From contig JAITCS010000135.1 of assembly GCA_031282935.1 (NCBI GenBank), forward strand, positions 1 through 15,914: a DNA stretch of 15,914 nt. The letters are read 5' to 3'. This DNA is from Cellulomonadaceae bacterium. GTDB lineage: Bacteria > Actinomycetota > Actinomycetes > Actinomycetales > Cellulomonadaceae. Each line of letters begins with the position of its first letter. Position 1 is the first letter of the stretch. The notes under the pieces were generated by a model. That model saw only the letters and a list, made by a program, of their open reading frames with translations, made no database searches and was not told the origin of the DNA. This document shows, in pieces, positions 7,048 to 14,383 of this stretch. The position numbers and the translations under genes were made by a program.

Positions 7048-7086
7048 AAGGGTCGCCCGCCCGCGCGCGACCAGTGCTTGACCCTT
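7048..7086 (-). terminator. Terminator-like hairpin behind the 131-aa gene
   Basis: Outer arms AAGGGTC (7048-7054) and GACCCTT (7080-7086) can pair; an alternative inner pairing GGTCGC/GCGACC (7051-7056, 7067-7072) competes. On the minus strand it begins nine bases after the stop codon and is followed by AATTAG rather than a long T-tract. Confidence 0.45.
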
Positions 7087-7094
7087 TCCGCATG

Positions 7095-7490
7095 TTAGGC
7101 GAGGATGTTTCCGTTTAGGGTGGGGTTGCCGTGTTCTTTGAGGCCCCAGCGCAGCATGTCTAGCAGTTGGTCACGGTTGGGGCATATGACATCCCCCAGC
7201 CCGTAGTCGTAGGCGAGGTCACCAACAGTGAAGCCCAGCGGAGAAGGGGTGTCCAGCCCAGGGAAGTTGGAAGGGTACAACGCGAGTTCCCGAACTTGCT
7301 CCCAGACCTGCTGCGTGGGGCCGTCAAGGAGTTCGAACAAGGCGGCGCGGAGTTCAATTTCATCACTCACGGCTTGCCCGGCTTCCCTGCGAGTTTTGCA
7401 GACAAGGTCCAGCAAATCGGCAATCTCCAAAAGTGAACGTGACTCGGCGCTCAACGGCGCCAACGGCCTGCTGTGGTGAGCTAGCGACAT
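7095..7490 (-). CDS. Conserved-looking hypothetical protein, 131 aa
   Basis: I do not recognise a family. The start chosen is ATG at 7490, because AGGAGA (7502-7497) lies six bases upstream; a longer frame from a TTG at 7544 has no such support. The product is soluble and acidic with a helical N-terminal half (residues 14-60, with ESRSLLEIADLLDLVC and ELRAALFELL) and a more irregular C-terminal half with FTVGDLAYDYGLGD near 89-102 and a final NPTLNGNILA. No signal peptide or membrane segment is seen. It stands alone on the minus strand between the AraC gene and ppdK with hairpins on both sides. A possible 7-codon leader ORF ends inside its ribosome site. Coding statistics look normal for this DNA, so it is likely real. 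Confidence 0.7.
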   Translation of the reverse strand: MSLAHHSRPLAPLSAESRSLLEIADLLDLVCKTRREAGQAVSDEIELRAALFELLDGPTQQVWEQVRELALYPSNFPGLDTPSPLGFTVGDLAYDYGLGDVICPNRDQLLDMLRWGLKEHGNPTLNGNILA

Positions 7491-7500
7491 TGCAGTTCTC

Positions 7501-7524
7501 CTAAATCTGGCGGCGCCGACACAT
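7501..7524 (-). CDS. Possible 7-codon leader ORF (MCRRRQI)
   Basis: ATG at 7524 follows GAGGGAGG (7534-7527 on the minus strand) and opens a frame coding MCRRRQI that ends with TAG at 7503-7501. The stop codon shares bases with the AGGAG site of the 131-aa gene, so ribosomes finishing the leader could re-initiate there. The Cys-Arg-Arg-Arg content could allow codon-dependent control, as known for short actinobacterial leader peptides before sulfur genes. The spacing from the ribosome site is short and such a small frame can arise by chance. Confidence 0.3.
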   Translation of the reverse strand: MCRRRQI

Positions 7525-7702
7525 GACCTCCCTCGGTAATTCAACGGCGAATTATTAAGGGACAGCGGCGGCTCCGAATTTTTTACCGATGGCTAAATCA
7601 TCCCGGTTATTTTCGTAGCGCGCCGCGCGCCACGACGTGCATGTATAGGTGTGTCCGATATAGCGCGTTGGAAAGTATTTGCGCGTAGAAACTATTTCGA
7701 TT

Positions 7703-7711
7703 TGATATACT
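7703..7711 (+). promoter_or_regulatory. Orphan plus-strand extended -10 promoter
   Basis: TGATATACT is TG-N followed by TATACT, five of six matches to TATAAT. It lies between two minus-strand genes and faces the 3' end of ppdK. No open frame with a ribosome site follows, only three successive hairpins (7726-7749, 7798-7856, 7877-7916). A transcript from about 7718 would be noncoding or antisense to the end of ppdK. Apart from these sites and the leader ORF I see nothing in 7525-7700. Confidence 0.35.
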
Positions 7712-7725
7712 TAGGCGCTCATTTG

Positions 7726-7749
7726 GTGCCACGAGGTGGTGTGTGGCAC
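7726..7749. other. Hairpin GTGCCAC/GTGGCAC
   Basis: Perfect 7-bp arms at 7726-7732 and 7743-7749 enclose a 10-base loop, eight bases after the predicted start of the orphan promoter. It may be the 5' stem of a small RNA or simply an inverted repeat. Confidence 0.4.
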
Positions 7750-7797
7750 TCTTAAGCCGCCGTGCAGAAACTTGGTTTTCGCCGAGGCTTTCGATAG

Positions 7798-7856
7798 GGT
7801 GGTTTCGACAGGCTCAACCACCGGTTTTGACAGGTGGTTTTCATGGCTCAACCACC
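7798..7856. repeat. Two copies of the intergenic inverted-repeat core
   Basis: 7798-7822 is the exact reverse complement of the 25-bp core at 5254-5278 (arms GGTGGTT and AACCACC, 11-base centre). A diverged second copy at 7833-7856 keeps both 7-bp arms but has a different centre. They lie downstream of ppdK, so like the other array they occupy a 3' intergenic position. Confidence 0.85.
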
Positions 7857-7876
7857 GAGGGGGTGGGGAAAGTGCC

Positions 7877-7916
7877 CGAAAGGGCCGCCGCTCGCAACTG
7901 AGCAACGACCCTTTCG
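7877..7916 (-). terminator. Terminator-like hairpin behind ppdK
   Basis: Arms CGAAAGGG (7877-7884) and CCCTTTCG (7909-7916) pair perfectly, with a smaller inner CTCGC/GC(A)AC-like pairing of GCTC and GAGC. It begins eight bases after the ppdK stop codon. No T-tract follows on the minus strand. Confidence 0.5.
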
Positions 7917-7924
7917 AGAAATGA

Positions 7925-10570
7925 CTACTTGTCGGTGGCGCCAGCGCCGAGAACCGCGCGCGCGGCCGCCAGGCGGGCAATCGGGATCCGGTAAGGCGAG
8001 CAGCTAACGTAATCCAGCCCGATCTTGTTGAAAATCTCGATCGAGGCCGGGTCACCGCCGTGCTCCCCACAGACACCGCACTTGAGGCCAGGCTTGGTCG
8101 AGCGACCCTTAGCCACACCGATCTTAACCATTTCGGCAACGCCGTCCGGGTCAATCGAAGCGAACGGGTTGGTGGGGGTCACACCCATGTCCTGGTAGGC
8201 GTGCAAGAACGAACTCTCGGCGTCATCGCGGGAAATACCCACGGTGGTCTGCGTCAAGTCGTTGGTGCCAAAACTAAAGAAGTCCGCGTAATTGGCGATT
8301 TGGTCTGCTGTGATCGCCGCACGAGGCAACTCGATCATGGTGCCGATCATGGTTGGGATTTCAGGAGCTTCAGCAGCCCAAACCTTCTCCACGATCCCGC
8401 GCAGAGTCTCCAACTCAACCGCGTAGGCCACCAGCGGAATCATGATCTCAGGCTTGGCCACAACCCCCTTAGCGGAAACAGCCTTGGCTGCCCGCGCGAT
8501 AGCCCGAACTTGCATCTCGGCGATCTCAGGGTAGAGCATCAACAACCGCACACCACGGGTGCCAAGCATCGGGTTCTGTTCCGAAAGGCGCTTGACGTGC
8601 CCCAACAGTTCCCGGGCAGCTTTCAACTGGTCGGCAGGCGCCCCGGTGTCCTCCAGCTTTTGCACCAGCACGGACTGCTCCACTAGCGAAGGCAGGAACT
8701 CGTGCAGCGGCGGGTCGATCAGACGAATGGTGACCGGCAGGCCGTCCATCGCGGTGAAGATTTCCTCGAAATCCTGCTGCTGCATGGGCAGCAACTTGGT
8801 CAAAGCGGCAGCGCGGTCGCTGTCGTTCTCCGCGAGAATCATCTGCTGTACTACCGGCAGGCGATCTGCGGCCATGAACATGTGCTCGGTACGGGTCAAA
8901 CCGATACCCTCAGCGCCCAACTCGCGCGCCTTCTCGGAATCCGGCCCGGTGTCGCTGTTCGCGCGCACGCCCAACTTGCGGATCGCGTCGGCCCAACCGA
9001 GCACCTCACGGAAATCGTCAGTAATCTGCGGGGGCACCAACGGCAACGCGCCTGCGTAAATCTTGCCCGTGGATCCGTCCATGGTGATGGTGTCTTTTTC
9101 GGTGAATACCCTGTCGCCAATGGTCAGCGTCTTGGCGTCGCTGTCAATCCGAATCTCGCCAGCGCCGGCCACGCAAGGCTTACCCATGCCACGAGCCACC
9201 ACGGCCGCGTGCGAGGTCATGCCACCGTGTGCGGTCAAAACGCCCTGAGCGGCAATAACGCCGTGAATGTCATCGGGCGTGGTTTCCCACCGCACCAAAA
9301 CCACCGGTTCGCCGTTGCGGCCTCGCAAAGCGGCGTCGTCAGCGTCGAAAGAAACCTTGCCGACTGCTGCGCCAGGCGAAGCGTTCAAGCCCTTGGTGAG
9401 CGCTACGCCCGTGTGCTTGGGGTCAAGCGCGGGGTGTAGCAACTGGTCAAGCTGCTCAGGCTCAATGCGCTTGAGCGCCTCTTCCTTGGAGATTTTACCC
9501 TCGGCAACAAGGTCGCGGGCAATCTTCAAGGCAGCGGCAGCGGTGCGCTTGCCGTTACGGGTCTGCAGCATGTAAAGGTGGCCGTCTTCGATGGTGAACT
9601 CGACATCTTGGACATCACCGTAGTGATCCTCGAGCTTCTGCATCGTTTCTTTGAGCTCGTGGTACGCCTCGGGCAATTCGTCCTTAAGGTCCTTGAGTTG
9701 GTGCGGCGTGCGGATACCGGCCACCACGTCCTCGCCCTGGGCGTTGATCAGGAACTCGCCGTACTCCTCATTGACGCCCGTGGCCGGGTTGCGAGTGAAG
9801 GCCACACCTGTTGCGCTCTGGTCGCCTCGGTTGCCGAACACCATCTGCTGAATGTTCACAGCGGTGCCCAAATCATCGGAAATGTTGTTGAGTTCGCGGT
9901 AAATCTTCGCGCGCGGGTTTGACCAAGAGGCGAAAACGGCTTCTGCCGAGTGCTTCAACTGCTCGCGGGGGTCGCTCGGCAAATCCTTGCCGGTGGACTC
10001 TTTGGCTAGGCGCTTGAACGTGCCCACCAACTCTTTGAGGTCGTCCACCGAAAGGTCGGAGTCCAGCTTGACGCCTTGACGTGCCTTGAGCTGCGCCAGG
10101 GCATCCTCAAACACGTGCGCGGGCGCGCCTTCAACCACCTCAGCGTACATCTGGATGAAGCGGCGGTAGCTGTCCCAAGCAAACCGCTCGTTGCCGGTTT
10201 CCTTCGACAAGGCGGCAGCGGCCTCGTCAGAGATGCCCAGGTTAAGAATGGTGTCCATCATGCCGGGCATCGAGAAAACCGAGCCCGAACGAACCGACAC
10301 CAGCAGCGGCTTGTCGCCAGCGCCTAGTTTGCGGCCGGTGCGCGCCTCTAGCGCGTCCAAGCCTGCTTCAATTTGTGGCCACAATTCGGCTGGCCACTGC
10401 CCGTTGTTCTTCATGGCAGCGACGCAAGCGGCGGTGGTCACTGTGAACCCATCCGGCACGGGCACGCCAATGCTCATCATTTCGGCTAGGTTTGCGCCCT
10501 TGCCGCCCAAAAGCGACTTCATGCCCGCGTTACCCTCGGAGAAGTCATAGACGTATTTCGGCTCGGTCAT
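7925..10570 (-). CDS. ppdK: Pyruvate, phosphate dikinase
   Basis: PPDK interconverts pyruvate + ATP + Pi and PEP + AMP + PPi in the cytoplasm, serving PEP supply or PPi-linked glycolysis. Numbered from ATG 10570 (881 aa, close to the usual 870-890), the N-terminal nucleotide-binding domain has GGKGANLAEM near 22-31 and SGSVFSMPGMMDT near 95-107. The central phosphohistidine domain has GGMTSHAAVVARGMGKPC with catalytic His454 and the regulatory Thr452 two residues before it. The C-terminal PEP/pyruvate barrel has SFGTNDLTQTT near 766-776 and CGVCGEHGG with Cys834. All key residues are present. A start at 10603 would add 11 residues, but AAGGAG (10587-10582) and family alignment favour 10570. 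It is the only gene of its unit, divergent from the DUF1648 gene. The regulatory protein acting on Thr452 is partly encoded at the right edge of the window. Confidence 0.97.
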   Translation of the reverse strand: MTEPKYVYDFSEGNAGMKSLLGGKGANLAEMMSIGVPVPDGFTVTTAACVAAMKNNGQWPAELWPQIEAGLDALEARTGRKLGAGDKPLLVSVRSGSVFSMPGMMDTILNLGISDEAAAALSKETGNERFAWDSYRRFIQMYAEVVEGAPAHVFEDALAQLKARQGVKLDSDLSVDDLKELVGTFKRLAKESTGKDLPSDPREQLKHSAEAVFASWSNPRAKIYRELNNISDDLGTAVNIQQMVFGNRGDQSATGVAFTRNPATGVNEEYGEFLINAQGEDVVAGIRTPHQLKDLKDELPEAYHELKETMQKLEDHYGDVQDVEFTIEDGHLYMLQTRNGKRTAAAALKIARDLVAEGKISKEEALKRIEPEQLDQLLHPALDPKHTGVALTKGLNASPGAAVGKVSFDADDAALRGRNGEPVVLVRWETTPDDIHGVIAAQGVLTAHGGMTSHAAVVARGMGKPCVAGAGEIRIDSDAKTLTIGDRVFTEKDTITMDGSTGKIYAGALPLVPPQITDDFREVLGWADAIRKLGVRANSDTGPDSEKARELGAEGIGLTRTEHMFMAADRLPVVQQMILAENDSDRAAALTKLLPMQQQDFEEIFTAMDGLPVTIRLIDPPLHEFLPSLVEQSVLVQKLEDTGAPADQLKAARELLGHVKRLSEQNPMLGTRGVRLLMLYPEIAEMQVRAIARAAKAVSAKGVVAKPEIMIPLVAYAVELETLRGIVEKVWAAEAPEIPTMIGTMIELPRAAITADQIANYADFFSFGTNDLTQTTVGISRDDAESSFLHAYQDMGVTPTNPFASIDPDGVAEMVKIGVAKGRSTKPGLKCGVCGEHGGDPASIEIFNKIGLDYVSCSPYRIPIARLAAARAVLGAGATDK

Positions 10571-10713
10571 TGCTCGGTGTACTCCTTTTACCGCCGGTTG
10601 CACCTGGCGGGTAGTGTTCGGCGGCGCGCACGCCTGCGAGCTGCCTAATTACTTCTACCAAATTGGGCACCCAAAAACACTAGTTTGACGAAAATGCGGC
10701 GTGTTGTGCGCCG

Positions 10714-10744
10714 GTGACGAGGTGCGAAATGTCGCACCCGTCAC
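10714..10744. promoter_or_regulatory. Strong dyad between ppdK and the DUF1648 gene
   Basis: Arms GTGACG (10714-10719) with CGTCAC (10739-10744) and GGTGCGA (10721-10727) with TCGCACC (10732-10738) pair around loop AATG, with one bulged A. This 13-bp stem sits in the centre of the divergent gap and could be an operator read from both sides or an RNA hairpin. A smaller palindrome TTGGGCACCCAA is at 10663-10674 on the ppdK side. I find no convincing -35/-10 pair; TATTCT at 10781-10786 is the best -10 for the plus-strand gene. Confidence 0.5.
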
Positions 10745-10830
10745 ATTGACCGGCGTGTGGGCGAATGTGCGCCAGCTCACTATTCTCGTTGGGTGCCCTC
10801 GGCTATTTTATATACGAAGGAGGATCAGAC

Positions 10831-11868
10831 ATGACTAGCACCGAAACCCAGCCATTGTTAACTCCCGTGAGCCATTTTGAGGCCAACCGCCAAAATGCCC
10901 CTCGTTGGCAGGCCCGCGCCTTGAGTGCCGCCGTCTGGTCTAGTGTGGCCGCTTTCGGGTTCATTGTGGTCGCCGCCCTCATCGCTTTGTTGTGGCGCGC
11001 CGAGCTTCCCCGTTTTGTGGCCGCCCACTGGGGTTCTTCCGGAATCCCCACGCGCACCACCACTCTCCCCTGGTTCCTGATCTCCATGCTGATTCTCGGC
11101 TTGGTCTGTGTCGCATCTTTCGGCCTGATGATCCGGTTCTTGGGGCGCGAGCGCGTGGGCCTGATGTTGCTGGTCGGCACGAATGTTAGCATGGGCGCTT
11201 TCGTGGCGGCTCTGCTGCTGGGCGTCCTGTGGTTCCAACGTGGAGCGCTCGACGGGTTCGCCGCTGGTCCCTTGCCGGGCTGGGTGCTTTGGGTTGCGCT
11301 GTTCGTTCCGATTATTCCTGGGGTTATCGCCGCGCGCTTAGTGCCTAGAGAGGCTCCGCTGGCGGAGACCCAGCCCGTGCCCGCCGAGTACCCGCGTGCC
11401 GTGTTGAATCCCGGCGAAAACCGCGTGTGGTTAAGGCGGTTGCACAATAGAGCGGTATTATGGATTTCGACAGGAGTGTCAGTTTTGCTGCTGGCGCTGG
11501 CTTGGTTTGTCCAATCTTGGGCGCTGGGCGCTTTCGCTTTGGCTTTTGCGCTCTTTTTAGTGATCACGATGCCCGGCAAGGTTTCGGTGGATTCCTCTGG
11601 CGTGCGCGCGCAGGGCTTGTTGGGATTCCCCTCAGTTACCGTGCCCGCAAACGAGATTCGGTACGCGAAAGTTACCCAGGTTGACCCGTTCGGCGAATAC
11701 GGCGGTTGGGGTTGGCGGATAGACACCGGCGGGCGTTTCGGGATCGTGACCCGGCGCGGCGAGGCATTGGCCGTGGAACGCAGCGGGGGCCGGGGCCTGA
11801 CGATTAGCTGCGATGATGCCGCCACTGCGACCGCCCTGCTGAACACCTACGCCGACCGCGCCCGCTAG
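10831..11868 (+). CDS. DUF1648-domain membrane protein, six predicted helices
   Basis: The 345-aa integral membrane protein starts at ATG 10831, seven bases after AAGGAGG (10817-10823); the frame is open further upstream but without support. The segment LPRFVAAHWGSSGIP (59-73) behind the first helix is the DUF1648 signature. Hydrophobic segments are near 33-54, 80-103, 112-134, 150-170, 208-228 and 230-247. The C-terminal soluble part (250-345) has a PH-like pattern, with VSVDSSGVRAQGLLG and then EYGGWGWR near 289-296, as seen in other actinobacterial DUF1648 proteins. The domain is also found in SdpI-type immunity proteins, but here no toxin gene is adjacent and the function is unknown. The next gene, the DUF433 gene, lies 116 bp away and seems to have its own promoter. 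Confidence 0.85.
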   Translation: MTSTETQPLLTPVSHFEANRQNAPRWQARALSAAVWSSVAAFGFIVVAALIALLWRAELPRFVAAHWGSSGIPTRTTTLPWFLISMLILGLVCVASFGLMIRFLGRERVGLMLLVGTNVSMGAFVAALLLGVLWFQRGALDGFAAGPLPGWVLWVALFVPIIPGVIAARLVPREAPLAETQPVPAEYPRAVLNPGENRVWLRRLHNRAVLWISTGVSVLLLALAWFVQSWALGAFALAFALFLVITMPGKVSVDSSGVRAQGLLGFPSVTVPANEIRYAKVTQVDPFGEYGGWGWRIDTGGRFGIVTRRGEALAVERSGGRGLTISCDDAATATALLNTYADRAR

Positions 11869-11918
11869 CCCAAGTCTGACGCCCACACTGGGAAACCCAC
11901 GTTTCATAGCAGTTTTCA

Positions 11919-11927
11919 TGGTATGGT
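11919..11927 (+). promoter_or_regulatory. Possible extended -10 promoter of the DUF433 gene
   Basis: TGGTATGGT has TG-N followed by TATGGT (four of six). A start near 11934 would leave a leader of about 50 bases. An alternative -35 TTGACA at 11935-11940 has only a weak -10 (CGTTAA) 17 bases later. One of the two probably serves the gene. Confidence 0.3.
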
Positions 11928-11984
11928 TAGCCCATTGACATCACTGGCAGACATCGGCGTTAAGCAAAGGGGTTTCAGGCTTTT

Positions 11985-12224
11985 ATGGGCAACACGATTT
12001 GGCAAGATAGAATTACTGTTAATCCCAACATTTTTTTCGGCAAACCCATTATCCGGGGTATGCGCTTTGCGGTTAAGGACATTCTGGAAATGTTGGCCGG
12101 TGGGATGACTCAAGAAGAAATCCTTGCAGACTTCCCTTATCTTGAGGCAGATGATATTCGCGCTTCTCTGGAATTCGCAGCAGCACAAGCAACATTCCGC
12201 GAAGCAATACCAATAGCACTATGA
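11985..12224 (+). CDS. DUF433 antitoxin-like protein
   Basis: The 79-aa protein shows the whole DUF433 pattern: VNPNIFFGKPIIRGMRFAV at 12-30, ILEMLAGGMTQEEILADFPYL at 33-53, then EADDIRASLEFAAA. Members of this winged/VapB-like family bind DNA and commonly pair with a DUF5615 PIN-like (VapC-type) toxin encoded immediately downstream. Here the stop codon overlaps the toxin start codon (ATGA, 12221-12224), the standard arrangement. The ribosome site AAAGGGG (11966-11972) is 12 bases from the ATG, rather far. The antitoxin appears full length while its partner is truncated, so it may survive as a stand-alone regulator or as a relic. Confidence 0.9.
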   Translation: MGNTIWQDRITVNPNIFFGKPIIRGMRFAVKDILEMLAGGMTQEEILADFPYLEADDIRASLEFAAAQATFREAIPIAL

Positions 12225-12313
12225 GATTTATTCTTGATAACCATATCCCACCCCAGCTAGTCTACAAATTGCACCAACTCGGGCATGACGCTATTCCTCT
12301 ACGCCTTATTTGA
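12221..12313 (+). pseudogene. Truncated DUF5615 PIN-like toxin remnant
   Basis: The frame starts with ATG inside the antitoxin stop and encodes 30 residues beginning MRFILDNHIPPQL and continuing LHQLGHDAIPLRLI before TGA. This matches the first strand and helix of DUF5615 proteins (pattern ILD.n.PP.L...L...GHDA), normally about 100-120 aa. The first catalytic Asp (D6) is present, but the later acidic residues of the active site (the T.D.DF region) are missing. I looked in all three frames to 12468 and saw no remainder, so the tail seems deleted rather than frameshifted. It is too short to fold as a nuclease. Confidence 0.8.
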
Positions 12314-12468
12314 GAACGAGGTTCTGCTCGCAGGCAGCTTGGCATGGGGAGGGTGACAGCGCGGGGTAGGGGTTGCGGGGTTGTGAGCCGTGTCATAGGC
12401 TGCCACCTAAGCGGAAAACGCTCCGCCGGTATCCCGTAAAATCCAAACTCATGGAGAGGTAATTTGCT

Positions 12469-14370
12469 ATGCCCAAGTTCAAGCGGCGCCTCATGGTGGC
12501 GGCGTCAATAACGGCTACGGTCGCTACTGTGCTGGGCGGCGCCAGCACGGCAACGGCGCGTACCACCAACTGGGACAACCTCAAGCGCCTTTTGCAGCAG
12601 CAAGTGCAACCCCTGGTTGAAGACGGTCGCTTCTGCAACGACAAAGGGTGTCGAGATGGCGCCGGGGTGCCAGGCCTCGACGGTGGCCAGTCGGCAGTGC
12701 AGGTAGTGGTGCGCCTAAATGGTAGTGAAGTTTTTGATGAGGCTTACGGTTACGCCCGCAAGTTTGACGCTGGCAATAATCGCAGGCCCGTGGAGCGCCC
12801 GGCAAGCGAATGGGTTCCGATTACGGATGACACCGTTTGGGATATGGCCTCGGTTACTAAAGTGCTTTCCACCAATTTGGCGTTACAGCATCTGGTTTAT
12901 CAGGGCAAATTGAACATCAACGATTTGGTTTCCAAGTATATTCCGGAATACCATGATTACCAGGCCGATTTGGCTTTGCTGGCTCCCGACCGCCAATTCA
13001 CCGGAAAGTCCGAAACTAAAGTTGTTGACTTGTTGCACCATGTGGCTGGGCAAACCCCCGACCCGCAGTACCATAACGACAATTACCTCAAGAGCGCCCA
13101 GGCGCAGAGTTATTTCGGTTACCTGACTCAAGGCACGGCCTACGACAAACTGTTTGTGCAGAACCTGGATAACCCCACCAGTCGTCAATCCATCATAAAC
13201 GCTATTGCGCACACGCCGTTGGCTTCTAATTTGGGCGAGAAGCAAGCGTATTCTGACGTGGACTACATTCTGTTGGGCTTGATTATCGAAAAGATAACCG
13301 GCATGCCCCTAGATCAGTACGTCGAAAACGAGCTGTATAAGCCATTGGGCCTCACCCACACCATGTATAACCCGCTCAGCAAAGGCATGTCCCGCTCCGA
13401 TTTCGCTGCCACCGAGGTGAACGGGAACTCCCGTGACGGCGCCCGGCGCAGTGATGGCCGCAACGCGAACGAGTTCTCTTTCGCCAACATGCGCACCCGA
13501 ACCTTGCAGGGCGAAGTGCATGATGAGAAGGCGTACTACGTTATGGCCGGGGTTTCCGGGCACGCTGGGCTGTTCACCACCGCCCACGAGGCTGGCATCC
13601 TGATGCAGTTGATGCTGAACGACGGCGAATACAACGGCGTGCGACTCTTCGACAAAGCGACCGTGGATTTGTTCACCACGCCCGCCAAGTTCGTTACCGA
13701 TACGGGTTACCGGGCGGATTGTTACGGCCTCGGTTGGTGGACTAACGATTTGGACAACCAGTTTGGTGGCACTTGTTATGGCAGCTACTTCTCCAATTTG
13801 GCGTCCCCTGAGGTTTATGGGCACCAGGGTTGGGCTGGCCCCTTAGTGTTCGCTGACCCGGCCGAGAATTTGGTTGTGGTTTATATGCGAAATCGCTCGC
13901 ATAACCCAGTTGTCAGCCCGGATAACCCGAACAGTTTCGTGGGTGGTGGCACTACTGCCGACACTTATGGGCAGGTTTCTAATGCGGTTTATCGGGCTAT
14001 CGGTATGCGAGATAGCGACAAACCCAGCACTTTGCCTGATTTCGGGACTCCGGTAGGCACCATTTCTCACAACTTTAGCCAAGAAATGGCGTTGCAGGTT
14101 AAGGTCAATTTCGTTGATCCGCTAAACGGCGTGAACGCCAGGCGAATTGGGCCTCGAAATCCGATGGTATTACGGGTTGCGCATGGAGCTGCTGAAAACA
14201 GTGTGCGGCGCACCGATATTCGACCCATGCAAGAAAGCGATTGGACTAGAGATAGCGGCAGCTATTACTTCACGCCTTGGGAGCCTGGTGACTATTATGT
14301 GCGCATAAACGACGCCACCGGGGCCAAATCAGTGCTCTGGGCCACCGTTACCAATTCCGCGAATCATTAG
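12469..14370 (+). CDS. Secreted beta-lactamase-fold serine hydrolase (AmiE/PBP4*-like)
   Basis: The 633-aa protein has a Sec signal peptide with basic start KFKRR, hydrophobic core 8-24 and cleavage after TATA (residue 30). The beta-lactamase/class C domain spans about 75-515 with S128-V-T-K131 (nucleophile and base), Y261-S-D in place of Y-x-N, VHDEKAYYVMAGVSGHAGLF near 350-369 and HQGWAG at 452-457 as the third motif. A C-terminal beta-rich part (530-633) follows. Family knowledge: Bacillus AmiE (YbbE) has this fold, removes the stem peptide from MurNAc and is encoded next to NagZ; fusions of both domains exist in Bacteroidetes. The same pairing here (13-bp gap to a GH3 gene) supports a muropeptide amidase role; an esterase or PBP-like role is the alternative. 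The ribosome site GGAGAGG (12453-12459) fixes the start. TAAAAT at 12437-12442 is a possible -10. Confidence 0.87.
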   Translation: MPKFKRRLMVAASITATVATVLGGASTATARTTNWDNLKRLLQQQVQPLVEDGRFCNDKGCRDGAGVPGLDGGQSAVQVVVRLNGSEVFDEAYGYARKFDAGNNRRPVERPASEWVPITDDTVWDMASVTKVLSTNLALQHLVYQGKLNINDLVSKYIPEYHDYQADLALLAPDRQFTGKSETKVVDLLHHVAGQTPDPQYHNDNYLKSAQAQSYFGYLTQGTAYDKLFVQNLDNPTSRQSIINAIAHTPLASNLGEKQAYSDVDYILLGLIIEKITGMPLDQYVENELYKPLGLTHTMYNPLSKGMSRSDFAATEVNGNSRDGARRSDGRNANEFSFANMRTRTLQGEVHDEKAYYVMAGVSGHAGLFTTAHEAGILMQLMLNDGEYNGVRLFDKATVDLFTTPAKFVTDTGYRADCYGLGWWTNDLDNQFGGTCYGSYFSNLASPEVYGHQGWAGPLVFADPAENLVVVYMRNRSHNPVVSPDNPNSFVGGGTTADTYGQVSNAVYRAIGMRDSDKPSTLPDFGTPVGTISHNFSQEMALQVKVNFVDPLNGVNARRIGPRNPMVLRVAHGAAENSVRRTDIRPMQESDWTRDSGSYYFTPWEPGDYYVRINDATGAKSVLWATVTNSANH

Positions 14371-14383
14371 TTAGGAGAGGATC

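Noticed and set aside
7711..8154. 147-aa minus-strand frame at the 3' end of ppdK
   Set aside because: It overlaps ppdK in another frame and includes the repeat; no ribosome site and a low-complexity Ser/Arg composition.
10571..10603. Extra 11 N-terminal residues of PPDK
   Set aside because: The PPDK family starts close to KYVYDF, and the SD-like AAGGAG lies before the internal ATG at 10570.
10803..11846. 347-aa minus-strand frame opposite the DUF1648 gene
   Set aside because: It is a high-GC antisense shadow with no ribosome site or recognisable domain, while the plus strand has a signature domain and a good SD.
10831..11868. SdpI-type toxin immunity system
   Set aside because: DUF1648 occurs in SdpI, but there is no SdpC-like toxin or regulator gene next to it, so the system cannot be claimed.
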